DNA of 64,000 bases from Lentinus brumalis (Eukaryota; Basidiomycota; Agaricomycetes; Polyporales; Polyporaceae). The notes beneath the pieces were generated by a model. It searched no databases. It was not told the DNA's origin and saw only the letters and a list, made by a program, of their open reading frames with translations. The translations under genes were made by a program, and so were the position numbers. Shown here in pieces: positions 10,097 to 22,273 of this stretch (position 1 is its first letter; every line of letters starts with the position of its first letter). The stretch spans positions 1,302,001-1,366,000 of the forward strand of contig MARA01000005.1 in NCBI GenBank assembly GCA_001792895.1, in the 5' to 3' direction.

Positions 10097-13000
10097 CTAC
10101 GTTGCCTTGAACGTCGGGAACTCGCCGATGCGAAGCTTGGTCGCCTGCAAGTCGTCGTTCCGATTTAGCTTCTGCTGCTTATCACGGTGGAGATGGTCTA
10201 CTTACTCCAAAAGGCCACAGAGTGATGTTCGTCGCCTCCCCAGTGCACGCCGGGTTCGTCGGCGGGACTGCGGCGAATGTGTCCCCGGCCACTTCCCAGT
10301 CGATAGGGCATGCCGTGGCTGTGATCGTGAACGGCGGGAGTCCGGAGTCGAAGACGGGCGAGGGGAGATTGCCACCGGACGGCGTGCTACCGTGGAAGGT
10401 GAGTGTGTCCGGGTCGATTGCGTACTGCCAGCGGCCCGTGGCGTCGAATTCCAGATCCACAGCGCGCGGCTCTTGTGCGTTCGCGGTTAGCACCTTCTGG
10501 CTGCGGGCAATGTCGTACGCGTAGTGCAACGGGCCCCGATGGACCGCAACGGAGCCATGGGGGCGCGACTCTGTGATGTATAGCACAGGGTGAAAGCGCA
10601 TCAGCCTTGGCATGTCGGAGAGGAACAAGGAAATGTAAGCACCGATGGTAATGTCGGAGGGCAGATCCAGCACGACTTTGGTCGTACCCGCCTTCACAGA
10701 CACGGCGTGCAGACCGTTCTTTGGCGATACAGACTTTGGCGCAGCGCCGTTGATCGCAATGGTACCTTTGCTGACCCAGCTGGGGATGCGCACATGGTAG
10801 GTGAATGCATTCTTGGCCGTGATCGTCGTGGTGAGCGTATCGCTGAAAGGGTACAGTGTGTCCACCGTAACCGAAACCTTGTTACCTGCACAACGTGAAA
10901 CGCGAGGTCTTCCGTGTCAGCCAAGATGAAACACCTTGACGTGGCGTCGGTGGGGACACAAGTGCTCACCACCAGCGAGGGTCGTGTTGACGCTGTACGG
11001 TCCGAGATACACATGCACAAGAGACTTCTGGTCCGGAGTTGTGACAAACGCGTTGCTGATGAACTTCGGCCAGCCTTGTGGATGGTTGACCGTGCAGCAC
11101 CTACCGAAGTAAGCATGTGAGTGAGTATCAGGGAGTCCCGACTGAGACACGGGCTCCATCGGAACCGTGCATCGGACGACCGCGCGGTGCCTTCATAGAA
11201 CAACTTACGGGTAGTTCGGCTCAAGTCCAAAGACATTGGAGTACGGCCTATCCATGGACCCGGTCACGGTCAATCAGTCACCTGGACGCGCAATGTGGAT
11301 ATACATAGTAACTCACCCATCGTTAGGGAACGGGTTTCTGCCGCCGAATGAATGAGCAGATTGACAGGAGCACAGTTAGGCATGCAACTCACGGAGTCAT
11401 ATTCTTGGCCGCGATCTGGTTCTGCTGCTGCAGGTACTGGCGAGACCACATATCTGTCACGTCGAGAAGTCAGGAAGCATGATGGACGGCCGGTTGCTTC
11501 CCGGGACCAGGCTTTAGCACCCACCTCCAGTGAGCGTCGCAGGCAGCGCGTTGTAGGTGATCCGTTCGACCTCGCATGAACGTCAGTTCCTGCGACCGCA
11601 GGTGACTAATTGTTCCGCAGACGTACCCTGTCCGCAAATTTCGGGTCACCGATAACTTGGTACAAGTAGGATCCGCTGCATACGGTAATGAGCGCACTGG
11701 ATCCGGTGTGCTTTGCTCCGGTCAACATACGAGAACATTGTTTCCTGACGACCACGAGATCAGCCCATGCTCGTGTGCTCAGTTGTTGCTCCGACGGACT
11801 CACCACGACGAGACACAGTTCCGTTCTGTACAGACGCGCGGGCGGCAGTGCGATAAGCCACGCAACGCCGTCAACGAAGCAATGCACTCACCCTCGGTCG
11901 GCCTCGAGTCCGGCGAGGTATTCATCCGCGGCATAGATACCGGAGGGTCGGCCGTGGTACTGGAACAACAGGTCCCAGCCCTTGCTCGCAGCGTCAAGGT
12001 CTGGCACACCTCCACATCAGTACTTGAGTGCGGAACCGTGCATGACAATCCCACCTGACTGGTTGTGAGTAAAACGGTATGTCGCAGGAAGCGCCTTGAG
12101 TCCCTCGGCCATGTTGACACCGTGCCAGGTCAACACGGGGAAGGGGTTCGGCAGGTTCTCGACCGCAGACTTAGGGAAATACTGGGGCGCAAATCGATGG
12201 TCAGTAAGTGCGGTCGTACCATTGCTCTAGAAGTTGACCTACCTCCTCCTTGAACACGTCCTCCCAAGGATCGCCGGACCACTTCAGCATCTTCATCGTG
12301 TCAACAAGCAGGTCCTCCTGTCCATTCGGATGGAAGTCATAGAGCCTGATAGTGAACATTTGAGCGGCCTGCCTTTGCATGCTACTGACGCTTGACGTAC
12401 CACTGAAGGACCATGACAAAATCTTCCCAGCGTGTCTTAGCCCAGTCTTCGAGACCCTCGCCGTCGTGCAGCATCGTATTGGCGAGAGATACGAACTTGT
12501 GCAATGCAGTCACGACGCGATCCGTCAAGGCGGGGTTGGCCTCGACCATCTGAATGGCTCCAAAAAAGAAAGGGTACCGACCCCAGAGATAGCGCGGTTT
12601 CGTCGTGTTAACCTCGGGCCCTAGCCAGCCAGTGGAGTCCTGATGGTCGAGGACATAGTCCAAGAACTGTTGAACTTGAGTCTGGATGGTAGGGTCGTTG
12701 ACCAAGACGCCAGTGGGAATCATGCCGTTCTATGCATTTACAAGGTCAGTTCCAGATTGAGGCGATCTCGACACTCGATGCACTCACAAACCAGTAGCTG
12801 CCAGCTTAGAAGAAATCAGCACATACTCCAAGACAATCGCGCGCGTGAATACCTTCTTCTAGACTGGAGTAGTAGGAATTCCCGCCGATCCAGTCACTTT
12901 GTGAGACACTGCCGTAAGGGATCGACGTTAGTGCCCACCAGAGGCCCTGTGCGGATAGGATGACTTACTAGTGGTAAAACTCATGCTCATGTCCAGCAAG

Positions 13001-13276
13001 ACCGTTAGTCTGTACGATGAGCTGCCAACATTGTTAGACGGGTAGCGATGCAGTGACATGGCATGTCTCACCTGATCGTGAAGCCATCCAGCTGGCTTGA
13101 TAGTCCCGAGCGGGAGGCTCAAGAACGCCTTAGGCGCAACTGCAGTTGAATAACGATAAGGATGAAGCCTCACATGATACGAAGGATCCACACGTACGAC
13201 CGGTCGGGCTTTGGCCATTGACCGCTGAGCGTGCAGTGAGCGAAGCTAGAAACGAGACGAGGAGCCCCCAAAGCAT
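10097..13276 (-). CDS. Secreted GH127-like (DUF1680) glycosidase, beta-L-arabinofuranosidase family
   Basis: Nineteen exons fit in phase: 13276-13198, 13139-13072, 13021-12969, 12908-12853, 12804-12788, 12729-12401, 12345-12243, 12181-12055, 12000-11892, 11825-11804, 11744-11731, 11675-11627, 11570-11525, 11453-11393, 11337-11317, 11247-11209, 11100-10970, 10885-10206 and 10144-10097; about 683 aa. MLWGLLVSFLASLTARSAVNG is a signal peptide, so the enzyme is secreted. The (alpha/alpha)6-barrel region carries IQMVEANPALTDRVV and YLWGRYPFFFG. The zinc/nucleophile signature of GH127 appears as E316-x-C318 (TELC) and C399-C400 (NYPCCTVNHPQGWPKF), so activity on terminal beta-L-arabinofuranose or a related sugar is plausible; substrate is inferred. 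A beta-sandwich tail ends in FGATKLRIGEFPTF. Four exons are 14-22 nt. The first donor may lie one codon earlier. Confidence 0.9.
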
Positions 13277-13320
13277 TGTGAGTGGTCCGTTCGTCGAATC
13301 TTGCACCACAGCAAGCGGCA

Positions 13321-13327
13321 TTTTATA
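13321..13327 (-). promoter_or_regulatory. TATA box of the GH127-like gene
   Basis: The minus strand reads CCCTATAAAATGCC, 45-51 bp upstream of ATG 13276. A TATA box fits a regulated secreted hydrolase. Confidence 0.55.
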
Positions 13328-15012
13328 GGGTGAACCGTTGCTTCTCCTGGATGGGTGCGGCTCCGATATGCTTCTAGGTGAGCACAATGAGTGTAGCGCG
13401 TGATACGATAGAGAAGAAGTCTCGAAGTCCAGGTGAGTTCGCAATATGATCACGTATCAAGGTTGCTCCTTCGCCCTTTGCAGATGACGTTCAGGTGGGG
13501 TACCACCGGACTGCATATTCCTCACATCTCAGCGTTCGAGGGTATCTCATGATGAGTCTATGTAGTTACTGGGGGGACTCACCAGGCCCTGGGGAGGTTT
13601 CCGGCACGCCTCGTCTCCTCGGAACGGCAGGACGAAGGTTGGGTGCGTCGTAACGGCATGACAAGCCTTCTGAGCAGTAAGTACAGTTGACGTCTTCAGG
13701 CACAAGGGCGCGGCCCGTTGAATATGATACCGGAGAAGTTCGCAGGCTTCTGGCGGCTTGCAGGGCCGGCTTTGCAATGTGGAATAGCAAACAGACGCAA
13801 CAGAGCGCAACACGACCGTCTCGTAGTCGAGCACTATAGAGCATGGCGTACCCGTAAATAGCCCTGAGTCCATGGTAAAGGTGTAGCAGCTACTGAGCGC
13901 TGAACTGATGTCTTCATAGGACGACGACGATGAAGAGGAACAACCTCGGTGGCACTACTGGAGCCTGCCAACTGGCGCCCAGCCGCTGCCCCGTGCTAAT
14001 TGAAGTCCATCGGAAGTACTAGTGCGCCTTGTACACCTCTTTGATATAACGCCATCTCCTCAGCATCTGTGTGTATATAAACCTTCCTGTACGGCCAATT
14101 TGTCCTGATCCGAGGCCTGATATCAGGGATCAGTCTGTGTACTTTGAAAGGAGTACGCATGACCAGTGCTCGACGAAGAATCCTGACCTTGTCGTCGTCT
14201 CGAGCGTGACGCCAGCACGGCTCAAGAACAAGTTTGACTCTGTCGAGCGCGACAGATATAGTTCAGGATGATGCTGGAAGCATCCTCCAGTCAAAGCGCC
14301 GAAAGCTGCCAGTATCCCACCACGATGCCCTGAGCATGCATGCTCCGACCTTCTAATCCTGCTTCATGCAATTTCATGTCGCCGTTGCGCAAACACGTCA
14401 AAGGCCGAGCCTCGGGCCGCCGCAGGGCACGCGACTTCGAAGAAGCAGCTCTCCACATGCAACCGAGCTATTGTGATAGACAGCGTTCCCAAGGTCCATC
14501 TGACTGGAAACGCTCCCTCATGTGGGTACAGTCTGCTACGGCTCCTCCATGATCCCTCCGCGTCGGCTCACGACAGTTTGCGATAGACTTGTTGTGCTTG
14601 GCGAGCCGGTCTGATCAGTGCTGCCTGCCGGAATGCCCGAAGCTAACCAGGAATCTCGACATGCTGCTTTTGCGGCGGTGCGCTCGACAAATGGAAGCCA
14701 TCTGTACTCCAGTGTCTCGTTGCTATATTAACCAATTCTCCGGCGTTCGCCAAGCTTTCTCATAGGAGCGTCGACGCTGCCATTCACGCATGCTACGTTC
14801 GCAGGAGTCTCGGCCGCATTCGGGCACCGAGGCCGTATCTTGGGATCGAATGTCCATGATTGAGAAGGTTGATGCAGGCGCATTCCCGTCAATGTCGCAC
14901 AGTGTCGCACTCGGTACATGATCGAATCGCAACGCGAGGAAGCCCCATCATGCGGCTCTTCCGAAGGCGCGGTCGTTCCATGTAGTAGCTCGCGCCGGAG
15001 GTTGTCAGGCGG
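13328..15012. other. Long divergent intergenic region between two secreted-enzyme genes
   Basis: About 1.7 kb lies between the GH127-like and sedolisin promoters. No exon chain with recognisable coding content was found; the longest open frames (13547-13873 minus) lack motifs and overlap one another in different frames. This length is large for the window and fits upstream regulatory sequence of inducible extracellular-enzyme genes, which is an inference. Confidence 0.45.
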
Positions 15013-15020
15013 TATATAAG
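15013..15020 (+). promoter_or_regulatory. TATA box of the sedolisin gene
   Basis: TATATAAG ends 41 bp before ATG 15062, good spacing for a strong, regulated fungal promoter with a very short 5' UTR. Confidence 0.6.
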
Positions 15021-15061
15021 GTCTTGTTGCTACTGACCTGCCCATCAACGGTCCTTCCACC

Positions 15062-17402
15062 ATGTTCTGGTCGACGTCCGTGCTCCTCCTCGGGCTCGCC
15101 CACTTTGCTGTCTCCAACCCTCTCGTGTCCAAGAGGTGGGATGACTTCGAGGTGAAGCATGCCTGGGCTGAGGTCCCTCGTGGATGGGAGCTGCATGGTC
15201 CTGCTCCCTCGGACTACACCTTCGATATGCGGATCGGCCTCAAGCAGGACAAGTTCGACGAGCTTGTCACCGCGCTCTACGAGGTCAGCGACCCCGCACA
15301 CGAGCGGTACGTGTATTCCGTCTTTACGTCACGCGCCTTGTTGTGCTCATTGTCCGCGTCTCAGGTATGGTCAGCACCTGTCCAAGGAGCAAGTAGCAAC
15401 GCTCGTTGCTCCTCACCCCGATTCCGTCAATCTTGTTGAGGCATGGCTCTTGGCACATGGCCTCGACACCACGTCGAGCAGTCGTTCACCTGCGGGAGAC
15501 TTCATCACCCTTCGCGTCTCTGTCGCGCAGGCGGAGAAGATGCTCGGAACAAAATATCAGACGTTCCGGCACGGGAAGAGCGACGACTACGTTATCCGCA
15601 CGATGAACTACAGCCTTCCGAGCATCCTTCACGAACACGTCGCCGTCGTCGCTCCGACGACATACTTCGGTACCATGAAGAGCATGAAGGCTACTAGCTT
15701 TATCCAGGAGGGCGCGCCTACCATCGAGAATGATGCCGACTTCGCGCACCTTCTCAAGGATCCCGGCTCGCTTGCGACTCCCCCATCGAGCTGCAATACC
15801 GTGATCACCCCTTCCTGCTTGCGTACGCTCTACAACACCGCGAATTACACTCCTAAGGCCACCAGCCAGAACAAGATAGGGATTGCTGGCTACCTGGAGG
15901 AGTTCGCAAACCATGCTGATTTGCAGGTAACGTTCGGTCGACTTACCTTTCCCCATGCTGCTGCTAAAAGATGATGTAGACGTTCTTTTCTCGCTTCCGC
16001 ACTGACGGTGCTGGTCAGGATTTCACCACTGTGCGAGTTAACGGCGGTGGTGATGACCAGACCGATCCCGGTGTGGAGGTACGCTCGGAGCGCTTCTTGG
16101 TAGATGCCAGCTGTTGACATCATCGTTATAGGCGAACCTCGATATCCAGTACACCGAGGGTCTCACGGTCCCCACGCCAAATGTCTACTTCAGCACTGGT
16201 GGTTCTCCTCCCTTCAATCCCGACAGCAACACCCCGACCAACACCAATGAGCCTTACCTCGACTGGCTCAATTTCATTTTGAACCAGACATCTATTCCCC
16301 AGACGGTGAGTGGTGCGACAATGGCAGCCCCAAGCATTCCACTCAGTTCACCTTGACGACAATGTCCGCAGTTCACTACCAGCTACGGCGATGACGAGCA
16401 GACTGTTCCCCTCGATTACGCGACGACTGTGTGCAACCTCTTTGCGCAGCTTGGCGCCCGTGGTTCCAGCATCTTGTTCAGCAGCGGCGATGATGGTGTT
16501 GGCGCCGGCGACTGTCTTACCAACGATGGCAAGAGAACCAAACACTTCCAGCCCAACTTCCCTGGTACGTCCTCGCCTAATCTTTGACCTGCGCCGTCGG
16601 GAGACTCATTGCCGTTTGAACAGCATCCTGCCCGTTCGTTACGACTGTCGGCGGTACCATCCGCGTAAACCCTGAGGTCGCAGTCAGCTTCTCCGGCGGC
16701 GGATTCTCGAACTACTTTGCCCGGCCAAGGTGCGAACTACCATCTCCATATGCTCAATATACCTACCAGACAGAGCTGACGTCCGGATGCATGCAGCTTC
16801 CAGAACACGGCTGTCTCGACGTTCCTGACGAAGCTCGGTACAACGAATGCTGGCTTGTTCAAGTATGTCGAGATTATAGCCCTACATCTCCGATCTCTGC
16901 GTCTCACAAGTCGCTTCAATTTTGCAGCACTACCGGCCGTGCCTACCCAGATGTCGCCGCGCAAGGCCAGGGCTTCCAGGTCGTCATTGGAGGACGCGTC
17001 GCGTCCGTCGGCGGTACTAGCGCCAGTTCACCGGTATGTCCATACGCTGATCCACTCTTCTCCGGCGTCGGTAAGGTGTATACTCACTGCCCGCGGTTCG
17101 TCCGTAGACCTTCGCTGGCGTCATCGCCCTCCTCAACGACTTCCGCCTGTCTGAGGGCAAGGCGCCGTTGGGATTCCTCAATCCGCTGATCTACTCGACC
17201 GGTGCTACTGGCTTCAACGACATCACCTCCGGTGACAACCCCGGCTGCGGGACGAACGGCTTCACTGCGGGCACTGGCTGGGACCCTGTGAGTGTGATCG
17301 CGGCATCTCCAAGCGCATCTCGTACTGACGCAACCTTATCACCGCCAGGTCACTGGTCTCGGTACTCCCGACTTCCTCAAGCTGCAGAGCTTGATCGGGT
17401 GA
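15062..17402 (+). CDS. Secreted sedolisin (peptidase S53), tripeptidyl-peptidase type
   Basis: This is an acidic-pH serine-carboxyl peptidase that removes tripeptides from protein N-termini outside the cell. Ten exons fit in phase: 15062-15306, 15365-15926, 15980-16078, 16132-16305, 16372-16564, 16624-16729, 16797-16862, 16928-17033, 17108-17287 and 17349-17402; about 594 aa. A signal peptide ([18 protein letters not shown]) is followed by a pro-kumamolisin domain ([20 protein letters not shown]) and the catalytic domain. Catalytic residues are visible: E302 and D306 in GVEANLDIQ, four residues apart as in sedolisin, oxyanion D400 in [11 protein letters not shown], and nucleophile S513 in GGTSASSP. 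The calcium-site end [13 protein letters not shown] and [13 protein letters not shown] are present. All key residues are intact, so it should be active. Confidence 0.95.
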
Positions 17403-17756
17403 AAGCCGAAGACCCTGAACAGATGGGGGGGAGGTCGGCAAGTCAAAGGAGCCAGGCAGTGGAGTGGGCGCTGTGGAACATCGAGGGCGTCAATGAGAAG
17501 CAATGTTGCGTGTTGCGGTCTGCCACCCAACCGCTTGTTACGGCTTCGAGCGTGGTCCGGCGTGATCCTCCGGTTCTTGCACATGGCTGCACGCGTGTGT
17601 GCCCGTCACGGCCCCATGGTGGCCACGCGCACAACAGGTTTACACGCGCACATACATGTCTACATGGAACACGAAGAACACACATCGTACAACTGACCTC
17701 CCGGCGGGCCTTCCCTCTCGGGCCTTCTGATCCCGCTGCAGATCCCCAGCGTCCGA
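17403..17756. other. Tail-to-tail intergenic gap
   Basis: This 354-bp stretch holds the 3' UTRs of the convergent sedolisin and TFIIIC90 genes. No further feature was seen. Confidence 0.5.
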
Positions 17757-20700
17757 TCAAACCAGCACGACAAAATTGTTCCCGCAGAACGGACACCGCC
17801 GCGTCGCATCGAGCAGATCTTGCACGAACCGTGCGGAGTTAGGGAGTCCGCCTACCCCTCCCGGCGGGTAGAGCAAGTGTGCCGGAGGCGCTTGCGAGTC
17901 CCCGACACGGGCAACGGGATAGTCCACGGACCCGTTGGCGTCTCCGCTCGACGATGCTTCCGGTGCGGCCCATGCGGGCGCAGGTGGAGGTAGCAATGCT
18001 TTACGGCCACAGCCGACGCATGTCCGAACCATTGGCGTGGCGAGCAGGAATGAGGTAACGCAACAGCGTGCTGTGACAGCCATGAGCTAAGGAAACTGAT
18101 GCGGCGCGAGTGGATGAAAAAAAAGCGAAACAGCGACCCGCGGACAGGCGCAGACAATGCATAGGATGAGACTGCGCGTACGTACCCCAAACGTGGCCAT
18201 TGGTGCAGACGGCGCTCTCAGCATCCATCGACTGGAGGGGAATGGTGCTGTTGCAGGCGGGACAAAGTTCGTCCATCCTGTCCCCTTCCTGTTCATGAGT
18301 GATCCCCACTGCGGGTGACGCCGCGTTGATTTGCATCCCCGCGGCAACTGCATGTGGCGCAAGAGGGAGCTGCGCCCAAAGGTGTTCGGCTTCCTTGGCT
18401 AATGCCGGAGCTGTTGCTGCTGCAGCTGTCGCCTGATGAATGGTCCGACGAGCAAAGGATATGTCATGTACTGTATAATCACTGTGGTCAACAACCACGT
18501 CATGACTCATCCATTGAGATACCGATGCGTACCGCTACGGGATAAAGGCCCACTTATGGCCGATAGGTGTCGTATCAACACCAGGTGGACGTGGGTGCGG
18601 ATACTTGCTAGAAATAGATTGGCAGCGTCAGCGAATTTCTGTTGAAACTCGGCAGCCTCTGCGTGTTTCTGTGTGGCGGATGTCAGCATGGCATGCATTA
18701 CACCGGCTGGGTGAACAGTACGTGCGAACCTGGCAAAAGACCGCGACGGCGTACCGCATTCGTTGTGAATGAATACTACTCCAGCCAAATATATGGGTCG
18801 TCAGGCTCCTTCGAAGTTCGCGAGACAGCTCCGAGGTCCAGTCTCCGGTATAACTTGCAACTGCGATGGTTGCGTCTGGACCGCTGGGCGGTTGTCTGTA
18901 CAGAATATCCAGGAGACGAGGGTGCAGGCGCGCAATCCTGCTTGAATCGCGCAGATGCAAGAAAAGCGGTCGGAGTATAGATAGCGGCGCCTCGCCGCTG
19001 ACTTTGATTCACCGTCAGAAGACCGTCGAACCATGACACGACAATATGTGGACAAACCACTTCCGGCATGGCCGACGCGCTCCGCCAATCCGCTTAAGAC
19101 TCGTTCGTCTAGATCCTCGTCCCATAGCTGCGCCACTACGAACGTGCTAATGTGCTTGGCGTCGTGCTTGTAACTGAAGTCTGTTGGACGGGACGCCCTG
19201 AATCACGCAAGACATTTGAGCTGTGACTTCGCGAGAAGAAGCGGCAAGGGTTAACGTACTCATACGTCCACATGAACGTAGAACCACCGTCATAAGTGAC
19301 TGCACCATGGATACGATCCACATCTTTGTATGACACCTTCTCCGGCTCGGCCCTCACGAAGACTGAGCGGGATGCTGCGGAGAGCGTGTCGGGCTGGATA
19401 GATCCCGGAGATGGTGGGTCTAAAGTTGGGTCGACCGAGAGCTTCTGGATAACATAGAATGATCCGTCCGAAAGCGAGACCACGGCCACGTCGAGACTAG
19501 GAATGTATGATATCCCAGATGCGGGCGAGAGTGCCGAAGAGCCCACGGAACGTTTGTGTGTCCGGAGCACAAACGCTCTAGAGCCCGACCAGGCGGCCTC
19601 AGAAGCCCCAAAAGATGACGCAGACCACAGGTGGAGGACCCCTGGCTTGTGATATATCAAAATCGCCTATACATAAAACTTCAGTTCGCAGCAGTGGTTC
19701 TGCAGGAAGAACATTGCTCACGCTGCGCCCAGGTGTGTTTACCCATTGCAAGCCGGTGATGGCTCTTCCATCCGACCCGGAGATTCTCTCGTCATCCACC
19801 TGGGTTGATAGACCAAGGGCGTGATCCGGAGTAAAGTTCGTGAGAGTAGGTTTGGGGTCGAGAGTCTGGCATACAGTCAGGACAACGACGGAACCATCAG
19901 CGGTGCCGCATGCAAGCATCGCCTCGCCTAGACTTGTGGCAGAACTGAGCGCGCGCATTGAAGGGGTTCGAGAACTTACAAGTGCCGTCCTGTGGGACGT
20001 TCCACGCAGACCACGCAAGATGCGTTACCCATCTGTCAGCGACCTGGGTTTCCGCTACAGCGGCCATCCGTTTTTCCGCCTTATCATACCTGGGTGCAGT
20101 GAAGTGACACGAGACAACGAAAGTGAGGATAGATGGACATACCTGAGAAAGGTGACCGAGCCGAGGCGGTTACCGACTGCCAGCAAGGACGCATCGACTA
20201 GCGGCGCGGGCTCACGACCCCAGTGGGGCTGAGGTGACCATGCGATACCTGCGAGCAGGGCCAATCCGAATCATTGATCTGAAAGCCAGAGAACACCGTG
20301 CGGAGCGACGCACATGTGGACTGGTCTCGCAGCACCGTTTCAACCGCTGAGAGAGGGTTCTTGGCAGCCCAGGCTGTTTTGAGGCCGGATGTGACGTCCT
20401 GAAGCTGTCAGCGTTGTTTCCGTGAGTTACAGCATGGGGCGCTACGACGAGGTCGGCTTGCCCTGATCCACTCTCCTGTGAGGAGGTTCTTCGACGCGCC
20501 CCATATGGTTAGTTCGAGATTCGAGTTGAGTAGGGCGAGGACACATCTGCGCGAGGACAAATCGCCACCGGCAATTAGCTGCAGTGCTTGGCGCAGAGCA
20601 TGTGCGGGAGTCCGCACCCGGCGTCGGTGGTGAGGTTACTTGGGGAAAGCGTGACTGCGTGCAAGGAGGGGTCGAGAGAACCTAGAGAAACAGCGCCCCA

Positions 20701-21129
20701 CTCTGGTTGGGCGTCGATGAGCGCAGTGAGCGTCCCGCCATCCACTTCGGGTAAAATGAATGTACCTTGAGAATCATTGGGCCACTGATGTGCAAGAGAC
20801 CGATCAAACTCAACCATGGTTCTCAGCCATCCCAGAGGACGCGTGCTACGAGACGGCGACTTGGAGGAGTCGGGCGCCTGCTTGATGACTGAGGACAATT
20901 CTATGCTGACGCCGGTGTCCGGAGTCTGTGTAGGTGCTGATCAATGAAGGTGCGACGATCAAACGCGGTGAAAATATACCAAAATGTAGACCGCATACTT
21001 GGTGAGGAGGATGGCTTGGCCGTCCTGGGAGAACTGCAGACACTTGACGGATGGAGGAACTGACACCGCCGAGAGACTTAACACGGTCGGGATAGGCAGT
21101 TCCGTCATGTTGTCGGCGAATATGGGCAT
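17757..21129 (-). CDS. Transcription factor IIIC 90-kDa (delta) subunit
   Basis: This subunit of TFIIIC helps recruit RNA polymerase III to tRNA and 5S genes. Thirteen exons fit in phase: 21129-20980, 20925-20618, 20546-20462, 20404-20314, 20248-20143, 20089-19980, 19927-19722, 19666-19260, 19197-19058, 19001-18730, 18668-18533, 18470-18186 and 18070-17757; about 869 aa. The N-terminal half is the TFIIIC-delta beta-propeller: VKCLQFSQDGQAILLTKYAVYIL, GCVLALLNSNLELTIW, CIAWSPQPHWGRE, LLAVGNRLGSVTFLR and IYHKPGVLHLWSA. The C-terminus is the zf-TFIIIC zinc finger: ELCPACN, VCTNGHVW, RCCVTSFLLATPMVRTCVGC and RRCPFCGNNF. The intron after 20462 starts with GC (AGG|GCAAGC). The start is MPIFADN; MTELPIP eight codons on is an alternative. 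Some donors in exons 9-11 are less certain. Confidence 0.9.
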
Positions 21130-21631
21130 ATGACCCTGATGAGGCCGCCCTGTATCCAACTGCAGTGAAGTGTCAGTTGGACGCTGTACGAGTGAGACAG
21201 GAACCGACCTCTTTCGAGCCCTGAGCCGAGTTCTGTTTTCAGGTTTTCAAAGCGGGCAGCTTGCTACACAAAGACACGGATGCACACCGCGCCCATACGG
21301 CGTTGTAAGGAACAAAAGTCGCAGTGGCGGCCCAGCAGCAGCAGGGGCAGTCCAGACGCGATGGGTGTTGCAACGCAGCTCAGTCGCCGATTCTAGTGCG
21401 AACTTGTCGGAGTTTCAAATCAAGCGTGTTCGGCGCTTGTTTGGACAACGGGGTGGTTGTTCTTACTTGGTTGACTTGTTGTGGCAGATCACAGCTGCAG
21501 CCCCCCCGCCGGAGTGATCTTGCCACTTCTGCATACATCCATTATGACTGTCGGACATCTTTCTTTACTTCTGGAAGAGCCACAACTTCTGACAATGCGC
21601 GTAATAGGATCTCACGTTCTGTTACCTCCAC

Positions 21632-22273
21632 ATGACCCGCCATGACATTGAAGTTCTGGACACGATTGGTACCCCCGACTATCTCAACGGCGACTTGTCC
21701 ATCGAAGGTACGCAGCCGGAGAACCACATGCAGCACATCAGCTAATGCAGACACAGACGTGGACATGGCGCCACACATGAAGCCTCCCAATCCTGAGGAG
21801 TCGGAGGGTGCGTGCGGCCGCCTCTCTGGGAACGCCGCCCGTGTCCTAACCGCACTTTTGCCTGCATTCCAGTGCTTCCCTCCCAGGTTCACCCCTCCTA
21901 TCCATATGGCAACCCGCTGAGTATCAAACACCCGGCCTCGCTGCCCCGTCGGCCGTACGACCCCGCGTCGCGCGCGCTCTTCGAGGACATGGGCTACGGC
22001 GGTGGCGGCGTGAACGGGACCATCCGGTGGAAGGACCTCGCACTCGACCTGTTGTTTCCGGTCGACCAGGCACGGGAGGAGGCGGAGCGGGCTGCACAGG
22101 CTCGCCAGATGGCTAGCGGCACGACGTCCAATCACCCCCCGGCGCAGCCCCAGCAACAGCCCCCGCCGAACCAGGTCATCCAGGAGGAGGAGGATGAGAA
22201 TGACGAGAACGACGACGACGATGAAGACGAAGAGGATGATGAGGAGTCGGACTACGACTCGACCGAAGACTGA
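21632..22273 (+). CDS. Small acidic-tailed protein, possibly APC13-like
   Basis: Three exons fit in phase: 21632-21707, 21757-21807 and 21873-22273; about 175 aa. The product has a short N-terminus, a middle with YPYGNPLSIKHPASLPRRP and the motif IRWKDLALDLLFP, a Gln/Pro linker and an extremely acidic tail. The WKDLALDLL motif resembles the one conserved in anaphase-promoting-complex subunit Apc13, and Pro-rich small proteins of this size are typical of that family, but the match rests on about ten residues. The acidic tail could instead mark a chaperone or chromatin adaptor. It diverges from TFIIIC90, with 502 bp between the starts. Confidence 0.5.

Noticed and set aside
13140..13173. A 34-nt GT...AG candidate intron at the start of the GH127-like gene
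   Set aside because: It is too short for fungal splicing. The longer 58-nt intron ending at the same acceptor gives a signal peptide and correct phase.
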